Part shown: piece by piece, positions 52,848-64,000 of the stretch
Position numbering within the stretch: position 1 is the stretch's first letter
Layout: the number at the start of each line of letters is the position of its first letter
NCBI GenBank assembly: GCA_014706295.1
Contig: JACSVZ010000006.1
Span: 26,160,629-26,224,628, forward strand
DNA from: Lycocorax pyrrhopterus obiensis
Taxonomy: Eukaryota > Chordata > Aves > Passeriformes > Paradisaeidae
Length of the DNA stretch: 64,000 nt
Direction: 5' to 3'
Notes under the pieces: generated by a model
Told to the model about the DNA's origin: nothing
What the model saw: the letters and a program-made list of their open reading frames with translations, nothing else
The model's database searches: none
Program-made: the position numbers and the translations under genes

Positions 52848-54210
52848 AATTACATTGTGCCTACTGCACTATCATGTTAAATTAAATTTATTATAATGGG
52901 GTCCCATATTTCACATCAAGACAAAAGCAGAATGCACAGTAAAACTACAAAGTATGGCTGTTTTGTCAAAAGATACTAACTACATGGAATAAAGTGTTAA
53001 ATACAGATTCACAAACACTGACAGGAAAACATAAACAATGAAAACTGATAGACTTAAAATTTCTATGTAAGAATTGTTTCAAAACATCTGCAAGCATGAT
53101 CATAAGAATTTAATCACCCTGATTAAGAAAAAAAAAAAAAAAGTTAAATTTCCTTCAACAGGATATCTTGTTGTTATTACCAAACAAGAGAATTAACTTT
53201 TTGATTAAAATATTTCATATATAACAGCTGTGGCAGCATTAAAGACACTGCTTCTCCCTAAAGCGGAAAGGAAATGTGAGCTGTGCTATGTAATGCTGGA
53301 AGTCATGTTTTCAGTTTAATACTGCCATAGCCAAAAGAAAAGCATGAACCTTCTCAAGTTTTTCAAGTTTCTGTAGTATTTTTCCAAAGGACAATATAAC
53401 TGTTTTTCTTTATCCCCAAGTGTACCATGGCAACTGTAAAAGAAATATGGTAGCATACTGTCTACTGCAATTTCCATTAACCAAAAACATCTCAAAACGA
53501 CAACTGCAGTAAAATACTGCATTCTATAGAACCTAAGTTGCACTATGGTAAGCTAGGACTGATAGTGCACACTGATTTATAGCAATCATCAACTTCATTG
53601 AGCTCTGCAAATGACTCGATGTCAGCTTCTGACATTGAATAAGAAAATTCTCATGAAACACTAATTTGAAATTTACTTGAGGCTTCCAGAATTACATACA
53701 AAAACACTTTCAAATTAGTTTTGGGCAGACATTTTGGATTTGCAATCTTCAAATGCTCTAAATTCAGTAGTCTTATCCATCTTATCTCTGGCCAAGTTGT
53801 TTTTAAGTTCTTGTCTCACGACACAAAAATTTACAAACAAGAAAATGGGCTTGGCCTATATTTGCTGGAGAGAGGTGGGGGTGGGAGTGGCAGGGTGGTG
53901 TCTGTTAAGGCTGCTCCTTCAAATTGTGTTTATCAATAAATCCCTTAAAAGAGAACTATCAGTATAATTTGTATTATGATATTGCTAGCTAATTTTCTCA
54001 AAGCTGCAGAGATATATTTAGTTTATAAAACAGAAACAAACAAAACATCCCTAGAACTGTTCACTATTCAGAGAAATAGGAACAGATTTTTTAGACAAAA
54101 AAATGGTAAAAACCTCATTCAGTACACATGTAGTTACCAAAGAAGGATCTGAAGGAAAGTAGGAGGAACTGTAACACAAAGATATTAACTACCTGAAGCA
54201 AGAAGGTACT

Positions 54211-54471
54211 TGATGAGGCTGACAGCTGGTCTGGGGGCCTCACAGAGTCAGTCCCGAAACCGGTCAGAATTTACCCGTGAGAATTTTACAGTGGAAATTT
54301 TGCAGCTTCAGTGAAACCCACAGAGAAGGCCAAGAAGATAATCAATGAGAGAAGATGTCCTGGACACAAGGAGAGGATGTCCTTGTTATGGGACATTGAG
54401 AGTGTACAAGGAAGAAGTTGTGGATAATATGTAGCAACTATACTTTTGCTTGTATAGCTAATTGTTCTATT
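54211..54471 (+). repeat. Truncated 5' LTR (U3 part)
   Basis: Aligns base for base with the first 261 bases of the 3' LTR at 55770, with about 10 mismatches counted by eye and no large gap. The similarity stops near 54471, before the CCAAT, TATA and poly(A) signals, so this copy has no R or U5. What follows is non-LTR sequence leading into env. Confidence 0.9.
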
Positions 54472-54542
54472 GTTCTGTGTTACACTGTATTATCCTTGTA
54501 ATCAAGGGGTATTGGCTTACATTGGGATCTACTGAAGTGGAA

Positions 54543-55740
54543 ATGGCAACGAGTAACAGAAAAATGCAGGTGCCAATATGGTACTTGTCAGTTTTGCTGA
54601 GCTTAGTGCCTGCTGTTTCTGCTTGGCCTGTTAGTCAGCCGAGAATCAATGTGTGGATTACCCTGGCCAATGCAACAGGGCAAGATACTCTGTGCTTAGC
54701 CACTGCTACTCCTGACAATCCTTTTTCTACCTGCCTTGTCGGCTTGCCGACAGATGACTGGCCAAAGTCTAAGACAGTCAGCAAGCTTTTACAATCACAC
54801 AATCACGCTGATGCTTGAGATCAGTGGGTTTCATACCTTCCCCGTGCAACTCTTGAGCTGCGAAAAATAGAGCTTTTAGGATCTGTGAAAATGGACCTTT
54901 GTGTCAAGTTTAATTACTCTGGATCAAATCAGTCCAAAGTATGGGATGTTTCTCCTAACCAACCCATATTTGCAAATGAAAGTGCCTGGTGCAATTACAG
55001 TTCACCACATGTCTCACACTCTACTACTGTTCCTCTAGCTTTTCCACCAGGGGTGTTTTTTATTTGCGGAGACCGAGCATGAGCTGCGATTCCATCACAT
55101 ATCGAGGGAGGTCCTTGCAGCTTAAGACAACTCTCACTGTTAACACACAACACATCTATGATTTTACAGCATAAACCACAGAGAGGAAAAACGCATCACC
55201 CATGCGTTTGCCCCTGATTGTAATGACAACACCAAATTTTGGCCACGAGGTACCCGATGGGCTGTTTCCTTCCTTTCTCCACAAATAGCATCTGCTAAAG
55301 CATTGGGACTGTTAAACAAGTTAGGATGTTGGTTAGCTCGGCAAACTAACGCTACTTCCCTTGCTTTATCTGGACTATTAACAGATGTTGGTTCAGTAAG
55401 GCATGCTACACTGCAAAATAGAGCTGCCATAGATTTTTTTGTTGTTAGCACATGGACATGGGTGCGAAGATTTCGATGGAATGTGTTTTATGAATTTGTC
55501 TGATCATTCAAAATCTATTCATGCCCACATTAAAGAATTACAAACAAGCGTGTCAAAATTGCGTGAAGAATCAGAATCTGATTAGCTTAATAGCTTGTTT
55601 GGCAATTGGCAAATTGCAGGATGAATCACAAATCTACTTAAAATTGGATGCCTGATCCCATTGGTTATTTTTTGCATCCTGCTCATTGTGCCATGTTTGT
55701 CTTTTTTGCAAAGGGCCCTGCAAAAGTCAATAACCCTGCC
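54543..55740 (+). pseudogene. Broken retroviral env
   Basis: Degenerate envelope gene. It opens with a signal-peptide-like segment (54564 onward) followed by a surface-subunit region with several N-glycosylation sequons and Cys residues. The same frame is cut by TGA codons at 54816 and 55080 and by another stop near 55216. Homology resumes in a shifted frame from about 55303, with a recognisable transmembrane-subunit region, and shifts again near the T run at 55434-55440. The Cys motif after this shift (about 55460-55485) has Phe where the family has its last Cys. A hydrophobic segment and short tail precede the polypurine tract. No intact envelope product can be made from this copy. Confidence 0.85.
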
Positions 55741-55750
55741 TTTGTAATAC

Positions 55751-55767
55751 AAAAACAAAAGGGGGGA
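55751..55767 (+). other. Retroviral polypurine tract
   Basis: A purine run ending AAAAGGGGGGA lies two bases (CC) before the TG of the 3' LTR. That is the expected geometry: plus-strand DNA synthesis starts after the tract, and integrase later removes two bases from the LTR end. Confidence 0.85.
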
Positions 55768-55769
55768 CC

Positions 55770-56210
55770 TGATGAGGCTGACAGCTGGTCTGGGGGCCTC
55801 ACAGAGTCAGACCTGAAACAGGTCAGAGTTTACCCGTGAGAATTTTACAGTGGAAATTTTGCAGCTTCAGTGAAACCCACAGAGAAGGCCAAGAAGATAA
55901 TCAATGAGAGATGATGTTCTGGACACAAGGAGAGGATGTCCTTGTTATGGGACATTGAGAGTGTACCAGGAAGAAGTTGTGGATAATATGTAGCAACTAT
56001 ACTTTTACTTGTATAGCAAATTGTTTTATTACCTGAATGGTCTTTGTTAAACAGCCTTGTTATTGTTTGCTAAGCAGCCAATCTCAATAAGCCACAGCCA
56101 TTGTAAAGAGGTATAAGAATAGCAGTAGAGAAAATAAAAAATCTTTCTATCTCTCTCGACTTTGGATTACGACAAGTGTGTGCTTTTCTGTCCACCTTGA
56201 CAAAGCCACA
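55770..56210 (+). repeat. Complete 3' LTR, 441 bp
   Basis: Starts TGATGAGG and ends CCACA. It has a CCAAT box at 56078-56082, a TATA-like TATAAG at 56112-56117, and AATAAA at 56133-56138, about 15 bases after the TATA element. R must therefore be short. Transcription from it would run rightward, antisense to NFXL1. Confidence 0.88.
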
Positions 56211-58047
56211 GGTACTAATAACTTCTATATTTCATGAACGACAGTAAGAGCTAGAGCTAGCATCACAGGAAAGGAAGAACATGCATTTTTGCATCATCAA
56301 TTACACTAATTCTCTGGATAGCAGAAGCTGCAAAAAAACCTTATTTTCCAAGCATTTACAGGAGTAAGAGTTTTAGAACTAAGTTAAAGCTTTATAAAAC
56401 TAATGTAAATTCTATTGTCATACTCTTTACTTCACATCCCACCAAATTAAGTAAAAAAGACATTATCTGTGGAACAGGACAATTCTGAACTGCAAGCTAG
56501 AGTTTGGGACCGCTGCTAGATGGATTTTAAATCCCAGACTAAGTCTGGGGAACATGTTCAGTAAAATCATAACAGTTACATTAATCAAAGTCAAAGATGA
56601 GCTGTGGGGAAAAAAAATTCTTTGAGAGAAGCTGAAGTACAGAACATACAGCTCATGAGAAGAGATTATAAGCACTCTTGAAAATACAGAGAAGGAAGTC
56701 TTGGAGCAAACAAAACCAAAGTAACACAGAGGGACATGAAAGGACAAAATTAAGAGGTAAATGGACAATTAAATAATATCCCAAAGTGCTCCCCCACCAG
56801 GAAGAGAGCTTTCAGACATCCAGATGAGAAAATTGTGACAGGCACGTTCATTTACAGAAAAAAAAAAAATCCATCAGATAGGCATCTACAAGGGCAAAAA
56901 GCAGAAGACCCAAGTATGTAGAGCACAGCCTTCCTGTTGGGGTTAACACAATCTTGTCTGAAAAGCAGAGGAATAGACACTGTTGGGAAAGCAGCAGGAA
57001 TCTTGTAAATTTTTGCATTTACTCAAAATAAAAAAAAAGTTTTCTATTCAAGACAAGGATTCATATTTGAAGTTTCTGACATTGGATGATAATGAAATTC
57101 CTGCTTTCCACTTCCCACATTTTCTAACCCTCCAGAAATGGAGTAAAGAAAGAGCTGTCACTCTCAGCACAGCTAATGACAACTAAGGAACAAACATAAA
57201 ACAGTAAGTAATGCAAGGATTTCTGAAAGCACACAAGCAGCACACATCCACAGCACTGGGAGGGACAAGGACAAAGTCCTTTGGCCCATCCCACACATCT
57301 AGTTGTGGGTAACACTGCTGTAAGAGAAATCCTGAAACATACCTAAGCTGCTGCTGATGAAAATTTGGCAGCTTCTCCAACCAGTTCCTGCCCTGTTCCA
57401 CAAACTATTACTCAAATGTAGCAATCAACAGGAATCTTCTTTACTGATGCTACTGGCTCATAGTCTAAGCATAACGTAGTAAGGATATTATTCTTCTCTT
57501 CTTCACAGCAAACCTTTAGATGTACCCAGATACAGCAGAGAGACTGACTGGCTTGTCTTCTATTTTACACTACTTAACATATATTTCACCAACACACCAG
57601 GACATTATTATCATCTCATCTATTAAGTATAAAATCCCTTATCCTCCAAATTGCTGCAGTTAGAGATTCTAAACCCGCACTTAGATGAGAATAGCAAGCA
57701 CAATTCCCAGCATTTTTCCTAATCAAACAGCATCCTATTATTTCTGAGATATAAACTGATGACCAGTTTTTAAACCATGTGAGAGGACACACTCTTCCAT
57801 ATTCAACGTCATCTGCATGCTTAAACATTCAAGCCATCAGTGCCTTGGAGACAAATCTCTGTTCCTTTAACCCTCCTGGCTGACAGCAATACATTAATAC
57901 ATGTCCTTCAAGTACGGTTCACTAACTACCTTCACATCTATCATTTAACATATTCATTTAGACTAAGCTTCTCTAGTTTGCTTGGCCTATATTCACAACA
58001 TTCCACATAGCCATCAACTCAAGTATTTCTTTGTTAATATGGCTTAC

Positions 58048-58117
58048 CTCTTTTGGACACTGATTTTTGCAGGAAATAAGAAGCTCCTTTTCTTTTAAAT
58101 CAGCACATGTTAGTTTT
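58048..58117 (-). CDS. NFXL1: NFXL1 exon: Cys-rich linker between zinc fingers
   Basis: A 70-base exon that starts with one base completing a split codon and ends in phase 0. After that base it reads KLTCADLKEKELLISCKNQC then PKE. The acceptor is TTTTACAG and the donor GAG then GTAAGC. It matches the segment that precedes the last NF-X1 finger in mammalian NFXL1. Phase requires the upstream exon to end with two bases of a codon, which fixes which of two overlapping donors that exon must use. Confidence 0.94.
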
Positions 58118-58872
58118 CTGTAAAAGGAAAGATATATTTGTGATAAAATTCCAATTTAAAAACAACAAAAGTCAATACAAATAAGGGTGTATTTTCAGTA
58201 TATTTCACTATAAAGAAAAGTGGACTCATTTGTCCACATCCTGTGCAACTAACATAAACTGCCCTATCGTACAGACAAACCCACATAAACTTCGAGGACT
58301 TGAGGTACTTTAAAGGAAACCAACAAAGAAAAACATACTTGCATATGATGAATATTTTCAGAACAAACCCCAAGTTCCACCTTATATTTTGTAAAGTCTA
58401 GCTTACCCTCTATCCACACACACGAAAATGATTAAAAAGGTGTACAAATGGTTACTAAGCAGTTTTTCAATTAAAACAGCTAGAAACTGAAGGGCATGAA
58501 CTGCGAAGACAAAGACCTTTTACACTAACTACATTAATTCTAATACTTGTATAAAATTTTTCTTTACATACTCTAAAAGAAGCACGTACAGAATAAATGT
58601 TATATAGATAACTATATATTTGCATAATTCAAAGGATTATCTGTATTATAAAAACAATTTCTGTTCACAAGACTCCATGCATTTTTAGCAATTTCAGTAG
58701 TAATACCAAATGAAATACTTGCAAATTTAAATAGAAAAAACATTATCTTAGAAATTATAATCAAGAGAAATTTTATAAATTGCCATAAGAGTAGCTCCCA
58801 TCCTCAGACATTTCAAATTATTTCCAGTTAATAGCATTCAAATGAAAAGCTGGGCTGTGTTCTGATACGTAC
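58118..58872 (-). other. NFXL1 intron, 0.75 kb
   Basis: Short AT-rich intron beginning with the overlapping donors GTACGTATCA. No other feature seen. Confidence 0.85.
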
Positions 58873-59039
58873 AAGCATTCAATATACAGTACTGATAGTT
58901 TGCAGTGACACTTTATTTTAAGCATCTGGGGACATGATGGGCAATCCCCAGGATGACAGGGCAAAACACATCGGTGAGGACAACCAGCTGGCCGGGGCTT
59001 GGTGCACTCCTCTTCACACTGTGAACATTCTGGACCCGC
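58873..59039 (-). CDS. NFXL1: NFXL1 exon: NF-X1-type zinc finger
   Basis: A 167-base exon, phase 0 in and two bases out. It opens [20 protein letters not shown] and contains [16 protein letters not shown], the second NF-X1 finger in the window with all Cys/His ligands present, then KIKCHCK and LYIEC. The acceptor is TTTGTTAG. The donor is TT then GTACGT, which has a poor exon side, but it is the only choice that joins in frame to the next exon and gives ECLKLT, close to the mammalian ECRKIT. A second GT lies four bases further on. Confidence 0.94.
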
Positions 59040-61523
59040 CTAACAAAATAAAAACAAAGTACTAAAGAAGTGCCAAATATTTGCTTTGTGAGGTGTCATT
59101 AATGACCTTTTATATACAAGAAAGAGTTGGGGTTTTTCCCAAACATAGTTTTTGCTCTGGGAATCAAGCTATTCAGTAAGGTATTTCACAAGCAAGAGTA
59201 ATTATTAAAATATGTTTTTTAAGAGAAAACCAGAAATGCCAGTGTTTGTTGGTCAAAGAGAATTCTATTTTCCATCCTGGGCATAAAAGAACCTCCTTAA
59301 TATTAGTGCTTTGGAAAATGACCAAAACCCCTGTTAATCCTCTAAGGAAAACTGTTAGAAAAAGAAGCCATTTTATATTCAAAACTAACTTATCCCACTC
59401 ACCATGTTACTGTAATGCTTGAGTCATTACTTACTACTCTCTACTACACGGGTGGAGAGATTGGTTTGCACAATTTTAAGAAGTAGACTTTAAGTCATTC
59501 CATTTCCATACACATGTGATATTCTGTATACTCTTTCAAAAAGGATTATTAACTTGGGTATATCCTAGGAGCTGCCTAAGGTGCTGCTTCTACTCCACAG
59601 ACTTCACAAGTCTACCAGAGCTGTGATGTCCCTCTCATTCCAGCTGATACAATCATCAGCACAAAGTGATGAACATCACAGCACAGTAAATAAAGCTTCA
59701 TTTCTACTCCTATTCTTAACAACACTTCCAGAACCCCAGTCTGCAATCAAGTACATCCAGGTAGATTGACATGATTTATCAACTGAACCTATACAGCATA
59801 ATATTTAAGGCCCACTATCACATTCAAATGTTCAGTTTCCAAGAAGTCAGCCAAAGTAAAGCCAATTTATCCAAGAATGAAGCTACACAAAGCTTCCCCA
59901 ATAGAACTATTCCACGCCAATGTTTCACTTTACGCTGTTCAAAATAAGAGCATAAGAATTTTAAGTTTTTAATAGTTTTTCCCCAGTCCCCTTTCCTTCT
60001 GCTTCTATAGCTGAACAATTTTTGCTGAAGTTTAAAAAGAAACCTTTGTACAATGATTGCTTACAAAACTTAACTCACAAAAATTCAAGTCTAAGAAAAA
60101 CAACAGCAACTAAAACCATTTAGAAAACTGTCATATAGCATTTAACTGTAGGTAAAAGCAAGCAGCTGGCCTTTCTGCAACATTTTTCTAACACAACATG
60201 CAGAACAAACTGAAATTCCAGACATAAAAATCACTACTCAGACATATAAGCCAGAAATTTAATCAGCCCTGACTACATTTAGTCTACCAAAACAACAGAA
60301 CAAAAGCTCTAAAGGTCAACACCAACTTGAGTTCGCAAGAATTGAAGAAAATTGAGAAATGAGATTTACCCATACTTTGCAGGTACATAGACTCCCATTT
60401 TTCTGAGAATGTATTGCCTCATTCAAAATGGAGCTAGGAATAGTCCTGACTCATTCACGTTTTAATTGGCTTAACTGAAGCAGCAGGCAGGCAGCCTCTT
60501 ATAGTCATAACTGGGGATGCTCAACTGTCACTCTCACTATTTACTGATGTCACTCTATTGCTGCAAGTTACTGCTCCACCAGTTGCACTAACAGCCCATA
60601 CTCCTCAGACAAAATTTCCACAATCATAAAGAGATTAATGTGTTAGCTACAATATAGAGTTATTAGATGACAACACCACCACTTCCAGGACAGGAATCCA
60701 CAGGGATATTATACTATTTAAGCTAAACATAACAGCTAGTTAAAAGATAACATTTCTGCTTTGTACCCAGCCGAATGCTTCTGTGTTTTCTAAATGCCCA
60801 CACTGCCCATGTTGCAACTTTTTCTAAAGCAATGCTTAAAAAAAACTTGAGAAGCTGTTTTCCTCCAAATCATGACTCTCAAACCACAAAACATACATGT
60901 GGCTTCGGCTGCTCATAACTTGAACAATTCTAAGCTTTATAGTTTTGTTTCATGTTATCTTCAGCAGTTAAATCCTACAACTTCTTAATTGCATAAATGA
61001 CAGTTTCTAGTAGACACTGATAAACATGAACATATCATCCCAGTACTTTGAAAAGTCTGCAGCAATTCTGCAACACTTCCAGTGCACTCCTGAAGGTCTC
61101 CCAGCCTCCTCAACCCATTTAGCATCTCCTAAGTAAGTAGTTTCCCCAGGAGATTGCAAGCGCATTTGTAAATAGACATCATCAGTAGTTCCCTTGATCT
61201 TGACAGTTACAAAAAGTAACTTCATAAGACTTCTAAAGGGTGTTAAATAAGGCTCTGATGAAATTGAAGTAATGTCAACACAAATCAAAAAGTTACAAAA
61301 TTTGCAAAAAATGTAATATTGTCTCAGATTTATAGTCTAAGGAAATATAGATTAGCTAACTGTCACAGCATCAATGGGAACAGCACACATGCAAGTCTCC
61401 CTGTGGGATCTGGAACAGATCTGTATCTTTCAGCTGCAAATTCTTTATTTTCCAAGTAAAACTAAAGATACGCATATCCATATAAAATACACAAAAACAA
61501 AAGCAAAAAGGAAATTAACCTAC
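59040..61523 (-). other. NFXL1 intron, 2.5 kb
   Basis: AT-rich. No repeat family or exon recognised. Confidence 0.85.
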
Positions 61524-61664
61524 CTTCTTTCCATCTGCACTACTGTTCAATTTAGTAACATGATGACATTCTTTCATACAGGTATGATTCTGACAATCAA
61601 GAAGCCGCCCACAAAATCTCTTGCATGAATAGGGATGTGCAGAGTGACATGGTAACGGACTAAC
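61524..61664 (-). CDS. NFXL1: NFXL1 exon: Cys/His-rich NF-X1 repeat
   Basis: A 47-codon exon, phase 0 at both ends, between acceptor ATTTTAG and donor AAG then GTAGGT. It reads [20 protein letters not shown], then [20 protein letters not shown] and a short polar end. The closely spaced Cys and His residues and the [12 protein letters not shown] block match mammalian NFXL1 just before the AGPEC segment of the next exon. Earlier exons, including most zinc fingers and the N-terminal RING-like domain known in this family, lie beyond the right edge. Confidence 0.94.
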
Positions 61665-64000
61665 CTAAAATTAAAAATAAATAAATAAATATAGATATGC
61701 AGGTGGGATATATATATATATATAGACATTGCACATATGTAGTGTGTGAGATATATATATATATATATATATATTTACACACACACACACAGAATTATTA
61801 CAGAGAAGTTCTGGTTCTCCAGTATCTTTGTAAAAGAAAAAACACCAGTGAAATTCTATTTGATTTTTTTTTAAGTATCATTTGGGTTCCTGTCCATGTA
61901 ACAATGTAACCACACAAATTTGTTTTACACTGATAAAAGAAAAAAAAGCACACTTCATTAAACAAGCTAACTTTTGCAGCATAGTTTCCCTTTTTTTTTG
62001 AAAGGCTATTATACGCCCAAATCTTTTAGTGTCATTTGTTCAGTCTTTCTGAATTACACTCATGCCTTCCATTACAGCTCCCTAGAGTGCTTTACCATTA
62101 TTGCAGAAGACAGTTACAGATTCCTTTCACAAGGCTAATTGTGTCATGGTCACCATAAACGCAAAATATTTTGCAGTTTGAAAAACAAAACAACCTGCAA
62201 GCCAGAAATTCTAAAAAGCAAAAACTGACTACATCAAATATAACTCCCAGGAGAAGTAAGGAGAAGTAGAAAGGGCTCCATAACAGGAGTAAGATTTCAA
62301 TGTCTTATGATACATTTTTACTTTCTAATTTGAGGTCAATACTCCAGTTAACAGAACTCCATAGTACTCTTCAGAGCATCTACTTAGAAGCTGTTACTCT
62401 TCATTGGTACCAAAACCAGAGTAAACTCCTAACTAGGTTACTTGCCTAAAGTTGAATAGTACAAGTCCCTTCCATAAAAGGATTAGATGAAACTCGCTTT
62501 TAGCATTTTCTCACCATTATATAATACTCATATGAAAAAAAATTAGTTTTCTGTGATGCTGTCAAAAAAATTGATTTTTTTCTTAATTTCATGATCACTT
62601 CCCAGAGAAAAACAAACTATTTGTGATGTTATTACACAAGAGACTAATGTGACATAACTCACTTTGACTAGACTAAGGGTGTGATTTTATGTTGCAACTG
62701 TAGTTGACTGAACAGCTTCGCAGGGTACCCCTTCCTTTGCTCTCTTCAAACTCTACAGTCCTCACTGCACACTCCTACCACTCTGAACAAGTCCTACCAC
62801 ACATCTCTCTTTACAGCAAGACAATTCAAATAATCAAAATGGAAGAAAAGGAATCAATAGAAAAACTTTTGTCTTTTGCCAGTGACTTGGCCATACAAAC
62901 AGGTGAACACTGGAGCTGAAACAAGAGAAGAGAAATGGCCCCACAGGGCAGAGTGAGGGACAGTCTCCCTTCAGCACTGTCCACATTGATCTCCCTCAAT
63001 CACACAAAGTACAATTTAAATCCACTTGCCTATATAAACTTCTCTGGGCTTCACCCAAAAAATACAACTTCACATCACATCACTGCAAAATCCAATTCAT
63101 CCACATGACTTCTGAACTCCTCTTATCATCCTGACTCTCCAAGGCTGAACAGAAGTCTGCATGGCAGGCTGAACATCAAGCACGGCATACACAGGAGAAA
63201 ACCTTGAGGCTATCACATCCAACCACTTTCACATCCCTATGTCAGACCTGAAGCTAAATCTGGCTAAAGCACTGATGCAACAACCACATCGTCTGAACTC
63301 CTGGTTCCTACTGCCCCTTGCAAACATCCTACTCTGTCTCTGACGGATATTTCTGGTGACCAAAGGAGGAAAAGCCAGCAAGCAGCAGGCCTAATAAAAA
63401 GAGGGTCTGAAGCAGAGAATAGTACTATACCCAGAATGCACGTACCAATTACCAAAGGTTTTAATGTTCCTAATATCCCACCCCTTCACATCCTCCTCCA
63501 TCTCCCTCCTCAGAGCACAACATCCTTTCAGTAGCAATGTAAGTAGTCAAAGGATGTTGAAATGTAAAAGAATGAAAGAAAAGATGTATTAAACATTACA
63601 GTCTGCCCACTTCTCTACCTTTCCTTGCTCACCCATTGCCACTCAGTTTTTTATGACTACAGGTTCTGCTGCGGCTCAGGTAGTGAAAGCAGATCAGGGC
63701 AATAGTAGCAACCAGCTCTAGGGCTGCACTGTTCCACAATCCTGATGAGACTTTTTTTTACCAGGAGTTGTCTTCCACCAGATAAGGACACAACCACCAG
63801 CTCCAGTAAGAGCCAATCACTTAGGCAGAAGTAGCATCCCTCGAGTACACAGATGAGAGGCACTGTTAAACAAGGCAGGGGCAGTGAAGCACACAAGCCA
63901 GCCAGGCAACAACGGCAGCTTTCAGATGGCTGACTGCAGGGAACATCTCAGCCCTCTGGCTGCATCCAGCATAGCTTCAGCTTGAGCTCAATAAGATACA
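61665..64000 (-). other. NFXL1 intron (part)
   Basis: Contains the TA/CA microsatellite at its 3' end. I found no Cys/His-rich exon before the right edge, so the preceding NFXL1 exon lies outside. Confidence 0.75.
61709..61792. repeat. (TA)n and (CA)n microsatellite
   Basis: A TA-dinucleotide run near 61709-61725, a second longer TA run near 61750-61774, then a CA run at 61778-61791. It lies about 50 bases upstream (in NFXL1 transcription) of the acceptor of the exon ending at 61664. Confidence 0.9.

Larger units (their letters stand above)
54211..56210 (+). mobile_element. Env-only endogenous retrovirus, antisense to NFXL1
   Basis: A 2.0-kb provirus in an NFXL1 intron. It starts TGATGAGG at 54211 and ends GCCACA at 56210, the TG...CA ends of retroviral LTRs, and is flanked by the 6-bp duplication GGTACT (54205-54210 and 56211-56216). 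The contents are a 5' LTR cut off after about 261 bases, a broken env, a polypurine tract and a full 3' LTR. Primer-binding site, gag and pol are absent. A 6-bp duplication is usual for alpha- and betaretrovirus-like elements. The transmembrane-subunit region has the covalent-type Cys motif region of alpha- and gammaretroviruses, so an alpharetrovirus-related avian lineage is likely but not proven. Confidence 0.92.
48579..58047 (-). other. NFXL1 9.5-kb intron
   Basis: The longest NFXL1 intron here and the one that has collected mobile DNA: the possible old CR1 fragment at 50.0 kb, the CR1 end at 52.3-52.8 kb and the provirus at 54.2-56.2 kb. The exons on either side join in phase with no missing family sequence, so no exon is hidden within it. 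Confidence 0.85.

Noticed and set aside
54462..54818. Intact viral gene
   Set aside because: The frame ends at a TGA and continues in the same frame beyond it; this is the broken env.
1..64000. CRISPR arrays, bacterial operons, tRNA genes
   Set aside because: No regular spaced repeats, no ribosome-binding sites with compact genes, and no cloverleaf recognised; the sequence is vertebrate.

Overview
The window looks like avian nuclear DNA. It holds CR1 LINE ends typical of birds, AT-rich introns broken by sharp CpG islands, and parts of two vertebrate genes, CORIN and NFXL1, in the order I remember from mammals. Every coding exon found is on the minus strand. There is no bacterial-type gene content, no tRNA or rRNA gene that I can recognise, and no CRISPR array. 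The species cannot be fixed from this sequence.

Left half (1-32.4 kb): the 5' part of CORIN, the type II transmembrane serine protease that activates pro-atrial natriuretic peptide. Exon 1 lies in a large CpG island (30.9-33.6 kb), exon 2 (transmembrane segment) at 14.8-14.9 kb, and exon 3 (extracellular stem) at 7.3-7.8 kb. The frizzled, LDL-receptor, scavenger-receptor and protease exons lie beyond the left edge. Intron 1 contains a second CpG island with a TATA-like box (28.0-28.6 kb) beside what looks like a decayed retroviral LTR (26.4-27.6 kb). The intron after exon 3 contains a GC-rich 11-bp minisatellite joined to a small CpG island (2.0-2.5 kb).

Middle (32.4-39.0 kb): about 6.6 kb separates the CORIN start codon from the NFXL1 stop codon. 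It holds the CORIN upstream region and the NFXL1 3'UTR.

Right half (39.0-64 kb): the last seven coding exons of NFXL1, an NF-X1-type zinc-finger protein ending in a coiled coil and a C-terminal membrane anchor. Reading phases agree across all seven. The 9.5-kb intron between the third and fourth of these exons holds a CR1 copy (52.3-52.8 kb) and an env-only endogenous retrovirus (54.2-56.2 kb). The provirus has a 6-bp target duplication, a truncated 5' LTR, a complete 3' LTR and a broken env.

The two genes are head-to-tail neighbours with no evident functional link. I see no wholly new system. The points most worth following are a possible alternative CORIN promoter coupled to a strong in-frame ATG in exon 2, the long CORIN stem exon, overlapping splice donors in NFXL1, the env-only provirus, and a perfect 17-bp hairpin in an NFXL1 intron.
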